Of a stretch of 64,000 nt of DNA, positions 17,427-25,697 are shown piece after piece. The first letter of the stretch is position 1, and each line of letters begins with the position of its first letter. Both the position numbers and the translations under genes were made by a program. The notes under the pieces are model-generated. The model ran no database searches. It had not been told where the DNA came from and worked only from the letters and a program-made list of their open reading frames with translations. Origin of the DNA: Firmicutes bacterium FC7 (lineage in GTDB: Bacteria; Bacillota; Clostridia; Tissierellales; Tissierellaceae); contig JAKELU010000002.1 of the NCBI GenBank assembly GCA_022760735.1, positions 1 through 64,000 of the forward strand. Reading direction: 5' to 3'.

Positions 17427-18402
17427 TTTCCCTTATGGCCTTCATTAGATTTTCAGGTGTTACTGGTAGATGTGTCACCCTGACTCCAGTTGCATCATAT
17501 ATTGCATTTAATATGGCAGGACCAACTGGTATAGTTGTTGGCTCGCCTATTCCCTTAGCTCCATAAGGAGCCGTTGATTCAGGATCCTCAATTATTATGT
17601 TCTCTATATCTATCATATCCATGGAAGTTGGTATGAGATATTTCGAGAATCTATTATTTCTCATTTTTCCTTTGTCTAAGTTCAAATCCTCAAACAATGT
17701 ATACCCAAGACCCATAGCAAATCCACCATCCATTTGCCCCTCGACCAATCTTGGATTTACTGCCCTTCCTACATCCTGTGCAAAAATAGACTTCAACAAT
17801 TCTACTCTGCCTGTATTTGTATCTACTTCAACAAGTACCATACATGCATTAAATGTATATGGCCAATATGGAGCACCTTGGCCTGTTTCATCATCCATTT
17901 TTACTGTCTGAGCAGTAAATGTTCCTTTAGCCTTAATTATATCATCTTTATATATTTTACTTAACTCTTTGTAAGAAATTCTTTTATCTGGAAACATTGC
18001 AAGATAAACTACCCCATCCTTAACAATCAATCCTGCAGTTGAATTTAATCCTAAAGCTTTCTGAGCTGCTTTCTTTATTTCTTCATTAAAGTTTTCACAG
18101 GCTATTTTTATGGCATTACCAGTATTATATGTCTGCCTTGTAGCTGCAGCAGTTCCTGAATCGGGCATCATATCTGTGTCTTCATTAATAAAGATAATAT
18201 TCTTGTAATCCAATTGTAAGGTTTCAGCACCTATCTGAATTAAAGCCGTTTTTGCCCCTTGACCTACTTCTGTTGCTCCTACAAATATAGCCACTTTGCC
18301 ATCTTCCATCAACTGTACTTCCGCATTTGAGACATCAGGAAAGCCATTACCATAACCCGTTCCATAGAAGGACAGTCCTATACCTACTCCTCTTTTTTTC
18401 AT
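17404..18402 (-). CDS. Xanthine dehydrogenase-type hydroxylase, C-terminal molybdenum subunit
   Basis: This 332-aa chain is the second half of the molybdopterin-binding region. It has 'VGATEVGQGAKTALIQI' near 37, 'GTAAATRQTYNTGNA' near 78, and the active-site Glu loop 'GAKGIGEPTTIPVGPAI' near 290. It overlaps the upstream gene by four bases (ATGA) and has its own GAGGAGGAG, so the split is genetic design rather than sequencing error. Split large/medium molybdenum subunits are known in Eubacterium barkeri nicotinate dehydrogenase. Purine context makes xanthine/hypoxanthine the likely substrate. Confidence 0.9.
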   Translation of the reverse strand: MKKRGVGIGLSFYGTGYGNGFPDVSNAEVQLMEDGKVAIFVGATEVGQGAKTALIQIGAETLQLDYKNIIFINEDTDMMPDSGTAAATRQTYNTGNAIKIACENFNEEIKKAAQKALGLNSTAGLIVKDGVVYLAMFPDKRISYKELSKIYKDDIIKAKGTFTAQTVKMDDETGQGAPYWPYTFNACMVLVEVDTNTGRVELLKSIFAQDVGRAVNPRLVEGQMDGGFAMGLGYTLFEDLNLDKGKMRNNRFSKYLIPTSMDMIDIENIIIEDPESTAPYGAKGIGEPTTIPVGPAILNAIYDATGVRVTHLPVTPENLMKAIRESEKSEAI

Positions 18403-19694
18403 ATGGACTCCTCCTCTGCCTTCAAATTTCCAAATTCCTTAAGCTCAAGAAACTCTTCATACTTTTCTGCAATAGTTTCAAGACACCTATCTAGTGGTAC
18501 TCCTTCTAATAAAACTTGACCAGTAGCTGTCTTGGATCCCACCCTAAATATATTTCTTCTTCTAATTTCAATAGGACTAATTCCTAATTTTTCAGCTAAT
18601 ATATCCATTTGCTGTTCTGCTGCATTTGGCACCTGTGTAGCTCCAAATCCTCTCATTGCTCCAGTAAATGGATTATTTGTATATACTGCATAGGAATCTA
18701 CCTTTACATTTGGAATAACATATGGCCCTGTTGAGTGCACTCCAGCTTTTCTCAATACATTTATAGCCCATGAACAATATGCTCCAGAGTCGCCTATAAT
18801 TTCTGCTTCCATTGCCATAAGATAACCGTCTTTATCTGCTCCTGTCTTATACTTCATTATCATAGGATGTCGCTTTGAATGAGCTAAGAAGGATTCTTCC
18901 CTATTATATATTACCTTCACTGGTCTATTTAAAGTCTTGCTTGCTAAAGCAAGATGAATCTGCATTGTAATGTCCTCTCTTGCCCCAAAGGCCCCCCCTA
19001 TATTGGTATTTATTATTCTAACCTGCTCATCCTTAAGATTTAGAGCCCTTGCTATGATCTCCCTATCATAATGAGGGTATTGAGTAGCCACTACTACTAC
19101 AATTGTTCCATCCTCATCTACATAGGACAATCCTGCCTCAGGTTGTAAAAATGCATGCTCTTGCATATGTGTGCTGTATGTATTCTCAACTATTACTGCG
19201 CAGTTTTTAAAGGCTTCTTCTACATTGCCCTTTCTCAACTTATAATGGTATATAATATTAGATTTATCATCATGTACCTTTGGAGAGTCCTCCTTCATAG
19301 CTTCTACAGGGTCAAATACACCTGGAATCTCAGCATAATTTACTTTTATAGCCTTCATACTTCTAATACAAGCTTCTTCACTTTCACCAACTATAAAAGC
19401 TATAGGATCCCCTATACTTCTAACCTTTTTATCACAGAATACGTTATGATCATGTAAAACTACTCCATGATGATTATAGGGAACATCCTTATGAGTAAAT
19501 ATCTTTACAACTCCATCAACTTTCTCTGCTTCTGTAGTATCAACTTCTATATAGGCATGAGGTGATTCTGATCTAAGGGTTTTAGCATATAACATATTTT
19601 CTAAATAGATATCCTGAGGATAAAGAGCCTTTCCCGTTACCTTTGAATATGAATCCACTCTAATAATATTCTTACCTACGGTATTAAGCTTCAT
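18399..19694 (-). CDS. Xanthine dehydrogenase-type hydroxylase, N-terminal molybdenum subunit
   Basis: 431 aa, first half of the molybdenum-binding region. An aldehyde oxidase a/b hammerhead lies at 15-120 ('KVTGKALYPQDIYLENMLYA', 'HKDVPYNHHG'). The molybdopterin part has 'NIGGAFGAREDITMQ' (Glu at the position that binds the purine in bovine xanthine dehydrogenase) and 'TGAMRGFGATQ' (conserved Arg). It ends with an unstructured 'LKEFGNLKAEEESI', where a one-chain enzyme would continue. With the FeS and FAD genes upstream it forms a four-subunit enzyme that hydroxylates hypoxanthine to xanthine and possibly other purines. Confidence 0.9.
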   Translation of the reverse strand: MKLNTVGKNIIRVDSYSKVTGKALYPQDIYLENMLYAKTLRSESPHAYIEVDTTEAEKVDGVVKIFTHKDVPYNHHGVVLHDHNVFCDKKVRSIGDPIAFIVGESEEACIRSMKAIKVNYAEIPGVFDPVEAMKEDSPKVHDDKSNIIYHYKLRKGNVEEAFKNCAVIVENTYSTHMQEHAFLQPEAGLSYVDEDGTIVVVVATQYPHYDREIIARALNLKDEQVRIINTNIGGAFGAREDITMQIHLALASKTLNRPVKVIYNREESFLAHSKRHPMIMKYKTGADKDGYLMAMEAEIIGDSGAYCSWAINVLRKAGVHSTGPYVIPNVKVDSYAVYTNNPFTGAMRGFGATQVPNAAEQQMDILAEKLGISPIEIRRRNIFRVGSKTATGQVLLEGVPLDRCLETIAEKYEEFLELKEFGNLKAEEESI

Positions 19695-20166
19695 TTTTAG
19701 CTCCCTCCTTTAGGATTTCTATTGCTCTTTCTGCTGCATTTATAGCCTTATTATATCCAGTGCACCTACAGAGATTACCAGATATGCCTTCTCTAATTTC
19801 CTCTCTGTTAGGGTTTGGATGCTTATCCAATAGGGCTTTAGTTGACATAATCATTCCAGGTATACAAAATCCACATTGGACTGAGCCTTCCTCCATATAT
19901 GCTTTTTGGATAGGATGAAGCTCGCCATTTTCCTCAAGACCTTCTATTGTAGTAATATTGGAACCATCTGCCTGGAATGCCATTACCATACAAGAATTTA
20001 CACTTTCCCCATCCATGATAACTGTACATGCACCGCATTCGCCTTCCCCACAGCCTTCCTTAGTACCAACTAAACCCAATTTATCCCTTAAAAGATCTAT
20101 TAGTCTCATATTTGGGTCAATATCAACTTTATAATTAATTCCATTAATTACCAATTGAATAAACAT
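19684..20166 (-). CDS. Xanthine dehydrogenase-type hydroxylase, 2Fe-2S subunit
   Basis: 160 aa with two [2Fe-2S] clusters. The ferredoxin-like cluster is 'GCGEGECGACTVIMDG...NSC' (residues 38-59). The second, helical cluster is 'QCGFCIPGMIM' and 'GNLCRCTGY' (about 98-141). It transfers electrons from the molybdenum site to FAD. The start codon overlaps the stop of the FAD gene (TAATG) and its end overlaps the large molybdenum subunit by 11 bases, so all chains are co-translated. Confidence 0.95.
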   Translation of the reverse strand: MFIQLVINGINYKVDIDPNMRLIDLLRDKLGLVGTKEGCGEGECGACTVIMDGESVNSCMVMAFQADGSNITTIEGLEENGELHPIQKAYMEEGSVQCGFCIPGMIMSTKALLDKHPNPNREEIREGISGNLCRCTGYNKAINAAERAIEILKEGAKNEA

Positions 20167-21041
20167 TATAGAGTCACCTCGTTAAAGTAGCTTAAATTAT
20201 CCTTATATACTTCTTCGAAAAGTGTAACTACAGCTCTTCTCTTATATGGATAAGTAGATCTACCGACTAGTCTTTTATCCATAGAAGACTGTAAGGAACT
20301 TGCAGCTATTTTAAGAATTTCAGAATTAAATCTTTTACCTATTAAGGCCTCCTCAACTTCTCTTTCTCTCATTGGGTATTTCCCAATGGAGCCTGAAGCC
20401 ACCCTTATGTTTTCTATATTAACATCGTCATCTATACCTATTAAACTACTTAAAGTTACTCTGGATATGGCTAGTGCTTTTCTAAGTCCCAACTTACTAA
20501 ATCCAAGTACCTGATTTTTCTTTGGAATTTCAAATTCTATGCTCATTAAAAGCTCATCAGCCCTTAACCTATTATCTTCCTTTTCATTAAAATAATCTTC
20601 TAGCAAAAGCTTTCTATTGCCTCTAAGACTAGATATATTTAATTCTGCTCCAAGAGCTATTAAAGGTGGAATTGAATCTGCTGCTGGCGATGCATTGGCA
20701 ATATTTCCACCAATGGTTCCCTTGTTTCTTATTTGAGGGGAACCTACAAGCCTACAGGCTTTTTTAAATCCATAGAGATTTGTATCAAACAATTCATTTT
20801 CTACTATCTGTGTATAGGTAGTAGCTGACCCTATAATAATTTTATTCTCTTCAACCTGAATTTGTCTTAATTCATCTATTTTGGATATGTCAATAAGCAC
20901 CTTTGGGGTAATTTTACCATTTCTTAAGCCAATTATTATGTCTGTACCCCCTGCTATTATCTTTGCATCTTCCTTATATTGATTAAGCAATTCTAAAACT
21001 TCAGATATAGAGTTTCCTTTAAAAACTTGGTCCAAGGTCAT
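20166..21041 (-). CDS. Xanthine dehydrogenase-type hydroxylase, FAD subunit
   Basis: 291 aa of the CO-dehydrogenase flavoprotein type. FAD-binding loops are 'IIAGGTDIIIGLRNG' (33-47) and 'GTIGGNIANASPAADSIPP' (113-131). A C-terminal CODH_FAD domain is present. It passes electrons to NAD(P) or ferredoxin. First gene of the hydroxylase cluster; its AAGGGG ribosome binding site comes only about 20 bases after the terminator-like hairpin at 21065, leaving no room for a promoter. Confidence 0.93.
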   Translation of the reverse strand: MTLDQVFKGNSISEVLELLNQYKEDAKIIAGGTDIIIGLRNGKITPKVLIDISKIDELRQIQVEENKIIIGSATTYTQIVENELFDTNLYGFKKACRLVGSPQIRNKGTIGGNIANASPAADSIPPLIALGAELNISSLRGNRKLLLEDYFNEKEDNRLRADELLMSIEFEIPKKNQVLGFSKLGLRKALAISRVTLSSLIGIDDDVNIENIRVASGSIGKYPMREREVEEALIGKRFNSEILKIAASSLQSSMDKRLVGRSTYPYKRRAVVTLFEEVYKDNLSYFNEVTL

Positions 21042-21064
21042 ATGAACACCCCTTATCTTTTTTT

Positions 21065-21096
21065 AAAAGCCGCCTCCATACTTGAAGGCGGCTTTT
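21065..21096 (-). terminator. Intrinsic hairpin between purine permease and hydroxylase genes
   Basis: The 11-bp G+C-rich stem AAAAGCCGCCT / AGGCGGCTTTT has only four T at its minus-strand end, which belong to the stem. Probably a partial terminator that lowers hydroxylase expression relative to the upstream operon. Confidence 0.7.
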
Positions 21097-21098
21097 AA

Positions 21099-22433
21099 TT
21101 AGATGAATATTTCCTTTAATACGAATAGTACTGCTAATACATACATAATTGCTGATACATCTTTTGATTTTCCTGTTATAGTTTTTAAGATGACGTATGA
21201 TACCATACCAAATACGATTCCTTCAGCTATACTATATGCAAAAGGCATCATTACTATTGTTAAGAATGCTGGTATAGCTTCTGTAAAATCATCCAAATCA
21301 ATCTCTTTAATAGGGCTCATCATGAACAATCCAACTAAAATTAGCGCTGGAGCTGTTGCAGCACCTGGAATCATACCGAATAATGGTGATAATACAAGTG
21401 CTAATAAGAATAATACTCCTGTTGTTAATGCAGTTAATCCAGTTCTACCACCTTCAGCTACACCTGATGCTGATTCAACATATGTTGTAACTGTAGAAGT
21501 ACCTAAACAAGCACCAACTGTAGTACCTATGGCATCAGCTAAAAGAGCCTGTTTAACTTTTGGAAGTTTTCCATTTTCATCAAGCATATTTGCTTTCGAA
21601 GATACACCTATCAAAGTGCCTAGTGTATCAAAAATGTCAACAAATAGGAATGAGAACATGACTATTAACATATCAAATGAGAAAACATTTGAGAATTCAA
21701 ACTTAAAAGCAACATCAGCTAATGATGGAGGCGCTGAGAATATTCCAAGGAACTGACCATTTGGCATATAGCTTACTCCCATTGGTAAACCAATAAGTGT
21801 TGTAATTATGATACCAAAGAATAATGCTCCTTTTACCTTCTTTGCAAGAAGGAATCCTGTAATTATTAAACCAATCAATGATAATAATGGAGCTGGTTGT
21901 GACAAATCTCCTAAACCAACAATTGTACCACCGCCACCTACTACTATACCTGCATTTGTAAAACCTATAAGTGCAATAAATAAACCGATACCTACAGATA
22001 CAGCTTTTTTCAAATTCATTGGAATAGAATTAAATATTGCTTCTCTGACATTAAAGAATGATAGCAGAATGAATAATATACCCTCTATTAGAACTGCTGT
22101 TAACGCAAACTGCCATGTATGACCCATTCCAAATACTACTGAGTAAGTAAAAAATGCATTAAGTCCCATACCTGGTGCAAGTGCAAACGGATAATTTGCC
22201 ATAAAAGCCATTGCAAAACATGCTATAGCTGATGAAATAGCCGTTGCTGCAAATACTCCTCCAAGATCCATTCCCGTTTCCGATAACATTCCAGGGTTTA
22301 CAGCTAAGATATAAGCCATTGTCATAAATGTAGTAAAACCTGCAAGAATTTCTGTCTTTACGTCAGTTTTGTTCTGCTTCAGTTTAAACTGTCGTTCTAG
22401 AAAGCTTTCATTAGTTACTGCTTTACTTGACAT
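21099..22433 (-). CDS. AzgA/PbuG-type purine permease
   Basis: 444-aa membrane carrier with about 12-14 helices, of the AzgA-like branch of the nucleobase transporter superfamily (hypoxanthine, guanine and adenine uptake by proton symport). Diagnostic stretches are 'EILAGFTTFMTMAYILAVNPG', split over residues 27-47, 'APGMGLNAFFTYSVVFGMG', 'DIFDTLGTLIGVSSKANMLD' and 'TSTVTTYVESASGVAEGGRTG' near 318-338. It follows adenine deaminase by 51 bases, and the two are probably one transcript. It supplies substrate to the whole island. Confidence 0.94.
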   Translation of the reverse strand: MSSKAVTNESFLERQFKLKQNKTDVKTEILAGFTTFMTMAYILAVNPGMLSETGMDLGGVFAATAISSAIACFAMAFMANYPFALAPGMGLNAFFTYSVVFGMGHTWQFALTAVLIEGILFILLSFFNVREAIFNSIPMNLKKAVSVGIGLFIALIGFTNAGIVVGGGGTIVGLGDLSQPAPLLSLIGLIITGFLLAKKVKGALFFGIIITTLIGLPMGVSYMPNGQFLGIFSAPPSLADVAFKFEFSNVFSFDMLIVMFSFLFVDIFDTLGTLIGVSSKANMLDENGKLPKVKQALLADAIGTTVGACLGTSTVTTYVESASGVAEGGRTGLTALTTGVLFLLALVLSPLFGMIPGAATAPALILVGLFMMSPIKEIDLDDFTEAIPAFLTIVMMPFAYSIAEGIVFGMVSYVILKTITGKSKDVSAIMYVLAVLFVLKEIFI

Positions 22434-22484
22434 AAAAATCCCCCTTTACATTTTTTTACTACTATATACTCCACTCCTATTAAT

Positions 22485-24296
22485 TTAAATTATAGGAGGA
22501 AGAATCCTAAAATTATTTACATCTATTAGACCTTTATCTGTTATCTTCCACGTTGGGCTTGTAGATAGTGATAGGAATGATAGATGCATTAATGGAGAGT
22601 GTATTTTACATCCTAAATCTCTAGCTATTACATTTTCAATCTCTGCAATTTTTTGACTTACTTCATGTCCGTCCAGTTCATCAGTTATAAGTCCACCAAC
22701 AGGCAATCTCATTTCTGATATAACTCTTCCTCTTTTAGCAACTGCAATTCCTCCACCCATTTCTATTACCTTATTTACTGCTACCATCATATCTCTATAA
22801 TTAGTACCAGTAACCAAAATATTATGAGTATCATGAGCAACACTTTCTGCAAAAGCACCATCAGTCAAGCCAAATCCCTTTACAAAAGCCTTGCCTATCT
22901 TGTTACTTCTTCCGTACCTTTCGACACAGGCTATTAATAGCATATCTTTTGAAATATCAGGTTGAGCAATCCCCTGTTGGACTCTAACCATATCTTCATA
23001 TTTTTCAGTTAAATTCTGATCTGGTATTACTCCTATGGCTCTTGCCATAACAGTGCTGCCACTGGCATATATTTCTAAGTCCTTCTCGTTAATAGGACCA
23101 ACTTTTACCGAACACTTTACTTCATCAGGATAAGTATAACTTGGTAAATCTATTAGAAGTTTCCCCTTTGAAGCTACTAGCTTACCTTTAAGTATTACTC
23201 CTTCTACCTTCATTTCCTCTATGTCGCTTATTATTGCTATATCTGCTTGCTTACCTGGTGCCAATACCCCTACATGATCTAAACCAAAATATGTAGCTGG
23301 GTTTATGGTCACCATTTGTATTGCCTCAACAGGGGACACCCCTTGTTTTATGGTTCTTCTTACTATTTCATTCATATGGCCAAGGTTTTCTAAATCATCC
23401 GCAACCATATCATCTGTCGCCAATATACATCTTCTAGAATCCATACCTTCCTCTGTTACAGCCTTAATACACTCAGCCATATTCTTCTGAGTAGAGCCTT
23501 CCCTCATAAACAAGTATACTCCCTGTCTAAGCTTTTCTACTGCTTCAGCCTTGGTAGTAGTTTCATGGCAAGAACACTTTCCACCTGTAGCTATTATGTG
23601 TGCAGCTAATTCCTTACCAAATAGTTCAGGTGCATTTCCATCTACTACCATGTTCTTGCTTCTAGCATAGGTTGTTGAAGCTATTAAATCTGTGATTATC
23701 TCTGGGGTATTTCTATAAACATGTTTAGCATTACTAAAACCTTGTAATTCTCCTATACCAATTATGTTTTTATAATTTAACAAGTCCTCCATATCCTTTG
23801 ATGTAATATCATACCCTGCCGTTTCCAAGTCAGGTGAATCAGGAGTAAGTGCAGGAACTACAAGATAAACATTGTTTGGAACTCTATCTATTTCATCTGC
23901 CATTGCCTTCATTCCAATTGGCCCTAATGCATTTCCTATTTCGTGTGGATCTGCTACTAAAGTTGTTGTTCCTGAAGGTATGGACAATCTTGAAAATTCA
24001 GTGATTGTAAGCATGCTACTTTCAAAATGCATGTGTGAATCAATAAATCCTGGAGAAATATATTTCCCCTCAACATCAATAGCTAAAGTATTTGGCCCAA
24101 TAAGGTCCTTACAATCCCCAACAACTAATATATACTTATCCTTAATAGCAACATCGGCTTTATAGATTTCTCTAGTTAGGACATTTACAACATTACCATT
24201 TATTAAAACCATATCAGCATAGTTGTTACTTCCCATGAGAACATCTACTAACTGCCTATATTCTATTGCTTGCTTAAAGTAATTAGTGCTATTCAA
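22485..24296 (-). CDS. ade: Adenine deaminase
   Basis: Converts adenine to hypoxanthine and ammonia. The product is an amidohydrolase of 603 aa, normal for Ade. Metal-site motifs: 'PGFIDSHMHFESSMLT' (HxH near 92-94), 'VADPHEIGNALG', 'GELQGFSNAKHV', 'CILATDDMVADDL' (Asp). The C-terminal Ade domain has 'GGGIAVAKRGRVISEMRLPVGGL' around 520-542. The start is taken at the TTG giving 'MNSTNYFKQ', six bases after AGGAGG; the longer frame from an upstream ATG contains that ribosome binding site. It directly follows the BMC-P gene, so shell and deaminase share a transcript. Confidence 0.95.
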   Translation of the reverse strand: MNSTNYFKQAIEYRQLVDVLMGSNNYADMVLINGNVVNVLTREIYKADVAIKDKYILVVGDCKDLIGPNTLAIDVEGKYISPGFIDSHMHFESSMLTITEFSRLSIPSGTTTLVADPHEIGNALGPIGMKAMADEIDRVPNNVYLVVPALTPDSPDLETAGYDITSKDMEDLLNYKNIIGIGELQGFSNAKHVYRNTPEIITDLIASTTYARSKNMVVDGNAPELFGKELAAHIIATGGKCSCHETTTKAEAVEKLRQGVYLFMREGSTQKNMAECIKAVTEEGMDSRRCILATDDMVADDLENLGHMNEIVRRTIKQGVSPVEAIQMVTINPATYFGLDHVGVLAPGKQADIAIISDIEEMKVEGVILKGKLVASKGKLLIDLPSYTYPDEVKCSVKVGPINEKDLEIYASGSTVMARAIGVIPDQNLTEKYEDMVRVQQGIAQPDISKDMLLIACVERYGRSNKIGKAFVKGFGLTDGAFAESVAHDTHNILVTGTNYRDMMVAVNKVIEMGGGIAVAKRGRVISEMRLPVGGLITDELDGHEVSQKIAEIENVIARDLGCKIHSPLMHLSFLSLSTSPTWKITDKGLIDVNNFRILPPII

Positions 24297-24315
24297 ACGT
24301 TGACCTCCTTTCTCC

Positions 24316-24594
24316 TTACTCATCTAGGTCATGTATATCAATATTGTCTACAATTCCAATAATTGATGCATCTATAGGAGCATCCAACTTTCTAGCAGCA
24401 ATTCTACCTGCAGTACCAGTTGTATATATAACTATTTCTCCTATTCCTGCTCCTACAGTATCAACGGCAATTATTGGATCACCTTTAGGTTCCATATTAA
24501 ATTTGAGAGGCTGAGTAATCATTAGCTTGCTTCCTACCAATTTTTCATCTTTTCTTGTTGCGACTACTGTTCCAACTACTTTTCCTATATGCAT
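24316..24594 (-). CDS. BMC-P pentameric shell vertex protein (EutN/CcmL family)
   Basis: 92-aa bacterial microcompartment vertex protein. It shows the EutN/CcmL pattern: 'MHIGKVVGTVVATRKDEKLVG', split over residues 1-21, then 'IAVDTVGAGIGEIVIYTTGT' and a C-terminal 'IDASIIGIVDNIDI'. Five subunits cap each vertex of the shell. It is the only pentamer gene in the window, which is enough to close one icosahedral shell type. GAAAGGAGG precedes the start. Confidence 0.96.
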   Translation of the reverse strand: MHIGKVVGTVVATRKDEKLVGSKLMITQPLKFNMEPKGDPIIAVDTVGAGIGEIVIYTTGTAGRIAARKLDAPIDASIIGIVDNIDIHDLDE

Positions 24595-24609
24595 TTTAGC
24601 CCCTCCTTT

Positions 24610-25329
24610 CTACCTTATTTCGATGCGAATTCCTAACTCCCTAGCTTTATCCTTAGCTAAAGGAGTTATTAATGTCCCTTTATTTAAAACTAGTACCTTT
24701 TGAGCATTATCCATATTTAAAATATCTTTTTCTGTAATTAACTTCTTATCTTGACTTGTATCTGATTTTACTTCAGCTTTAACTGTCTTTTTATTTTCTA
24801 TTTCTATAGCACCCATTTTTAAAACCTTATCTATATGACCTTCTATAATCTTGGTCATCTCAACAGATTTAGATTTGACCCCCATATAATGTTTTACTGA
24901 GTTAAAGCTAACATACACTGGCTTTCCCATGTAAAGATAGGACCAGATTAAATTTGAAACAAAACTATCTATCATACCTGTTGAAACCTTAGATAAGGTG
25001 TTCACTGTTATATTAGGTGCTACTAAAATTGAATGCTCTTCAACAATAGACTTTAGATTAGCAATATCCTCCTCTTTATAAATCCTTGTAGGCTTTATAA
25101 AATCAATTATTCTACTTGTGTCTATTAATCTTTCTGCCATAAAGGAAAATCCCAAGGATATATCATATTTATCCTTTAACTTTTCAATGAAATTAAGGCT
25201 TTTTGATATATCCAGATTTGAACCATTAAAAACAACTAAACAATTTTCTTTAAAACTTGAGGACTTATTGCTAATGATACTACCAGATATTCTATCTAGT
25301 ACATTATTAGTTAGATTTGAATAGACCAT
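24610..25329 (-). CDS. BMC-associated flavoprotein with EutQ-like C-terminal segment
   Basis: 239 aa. Residues 45-165 resemble the HFCD/flavoprotein fold (UbiX, Dfp): 'ILVAPNITVNTLSKVSTGMI' matches the usual 'vaPaTanTiaKia.Gi.D', then 'GKPVYVSFNSV'. A charged linker follows. The last 45 residues, 'KKLITEKDILNM' and 'GTLITPLAKDKARELGI', resemble the short N-terminal segment of EutQ-type microcompartment proteins. Such proteins occur in several BMC loci with unsettled roles. Here it may bind FMN, recycle prenyl-FMN or help assembly. It lies between BMC-H and BMC-P genes, 15 bases before the latter. Confidence 0.7.
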   Translation of the reverse strand: MVYSNLTNNVLDRISGSIISNKSSSFKENCLVVFNGSNLDISKSLNFIEKLKDKYDISLGFSFMAERLIDTSRIIDFIKPTRIYKEEDIANLKSIVEEHSILVAPNITVNTLSKVSTGMIDSFVSNLIWSYLYMGKPVYVSFNSVKHYMGVKSKSVEMTKIIEGHIDKVLKMGAIEIENKKTVKAEVKSDTSQDKKLITEKDILNMDNAQKVLVLNKGTLITPLAKDKARELGIRIEIR

Positions 25330-25346
25330 CTATTACCACTCCAGTA

Positions 25347-25625
25347 TTAATCATACTGAGATAGAATCACTCTTTCTACCTCTGCATGAGGTCTTGGTAT
25401 TACGTGAACTGAATGAAGTTCTCCAACTGCCCTTGCTGCTTCTGCACCTGCGTCTACAGCTGCCTTAACTGCTCCTACATCTCCTCTTACCATAACTGTT
25501 ACAAGACCGAAACCTATCTTTTCATATCCTACTAACGTTACATTTGCCGCCTTAACCATTGCATCTGCTGCCTCAATACTACCTACTAATCCTTTAGTTT
25601 CAACTAAACCTAATGCTTGACTCAT
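25347..25625 (-). CDS. BMC-H hexameric shell protein 3
   Basis: 92-aa single BMC-domain shell protein, the most canonical of the three: '[20 protein letters not shown]', then '[20 protein letters not shown]', then '[12 protein letters not shown]'. The pore loop is Lys-Ile-Gly-Phe-Gly. Six copies form a tile with a central pore. The start is the second of two adjacent ATG codons, eight bases after AGGAGG. Likely the main facet protein. Confidence 0.97.
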   Translation of the reverse strand: MSQALGLVETKGLVGSIEAADAMVKAANVTLVGYEKIGFGLVTVMVRGDVGAVKAAVDAGAEAARAVGELHSVHVIPRPHAEVERVILSQYD

Positions 25626-25664
25626 CATTTTTCCTCCTTTTTATTAATTAGTAACTTAACCTAA

Positions 25665-25686
25665 AGTCGGCTCCATTAGCCAAATC
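25665..25686. repeat. 22-nt repeat, copy 2 (GGCT/AGCC mini-hairpin)
   Basis: Identical in all 22 bases to 9443-9464. Here it lies in the 69-base gap between two BMC-H genes, just after the stop of the longer one. On the message it could fold a small hairpin and affect the balance between the shell genes. Confidence 0.7.
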
Positions 25687-25697
25687 AATTATTCTTT

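Noticed and set aside
17404-19694. Frameshifted single xanthine dehydrogenase molybdenum subunit
   Set aside because: The two frames overlap as ATGA and the second has its own strong ribosome binding site, the pattern of a real gene boundary; split subunits are known in related enzymes.
17404-21041. Nicotinate dehydrogenase
   Set aside because: Subunit split matches, but none of the later nicotinate fermentation genes are present and the whole neighbourhood is purine-related. Kept only as an alternative substrate.
21103-21756. 217-codon open frame on the plus strand
   Set aside because: It lies wholly antisense to the purine permease, has low-complexity composition typical of a mirror frame and no ribosome binding site.
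22434-22484. Purine riboswitch before the permease
   Set aside because: The gap is only 51 bases and lacks the conserved loops; nor did I find the guanine/adenine aptamer pattern elsewhere in the island.
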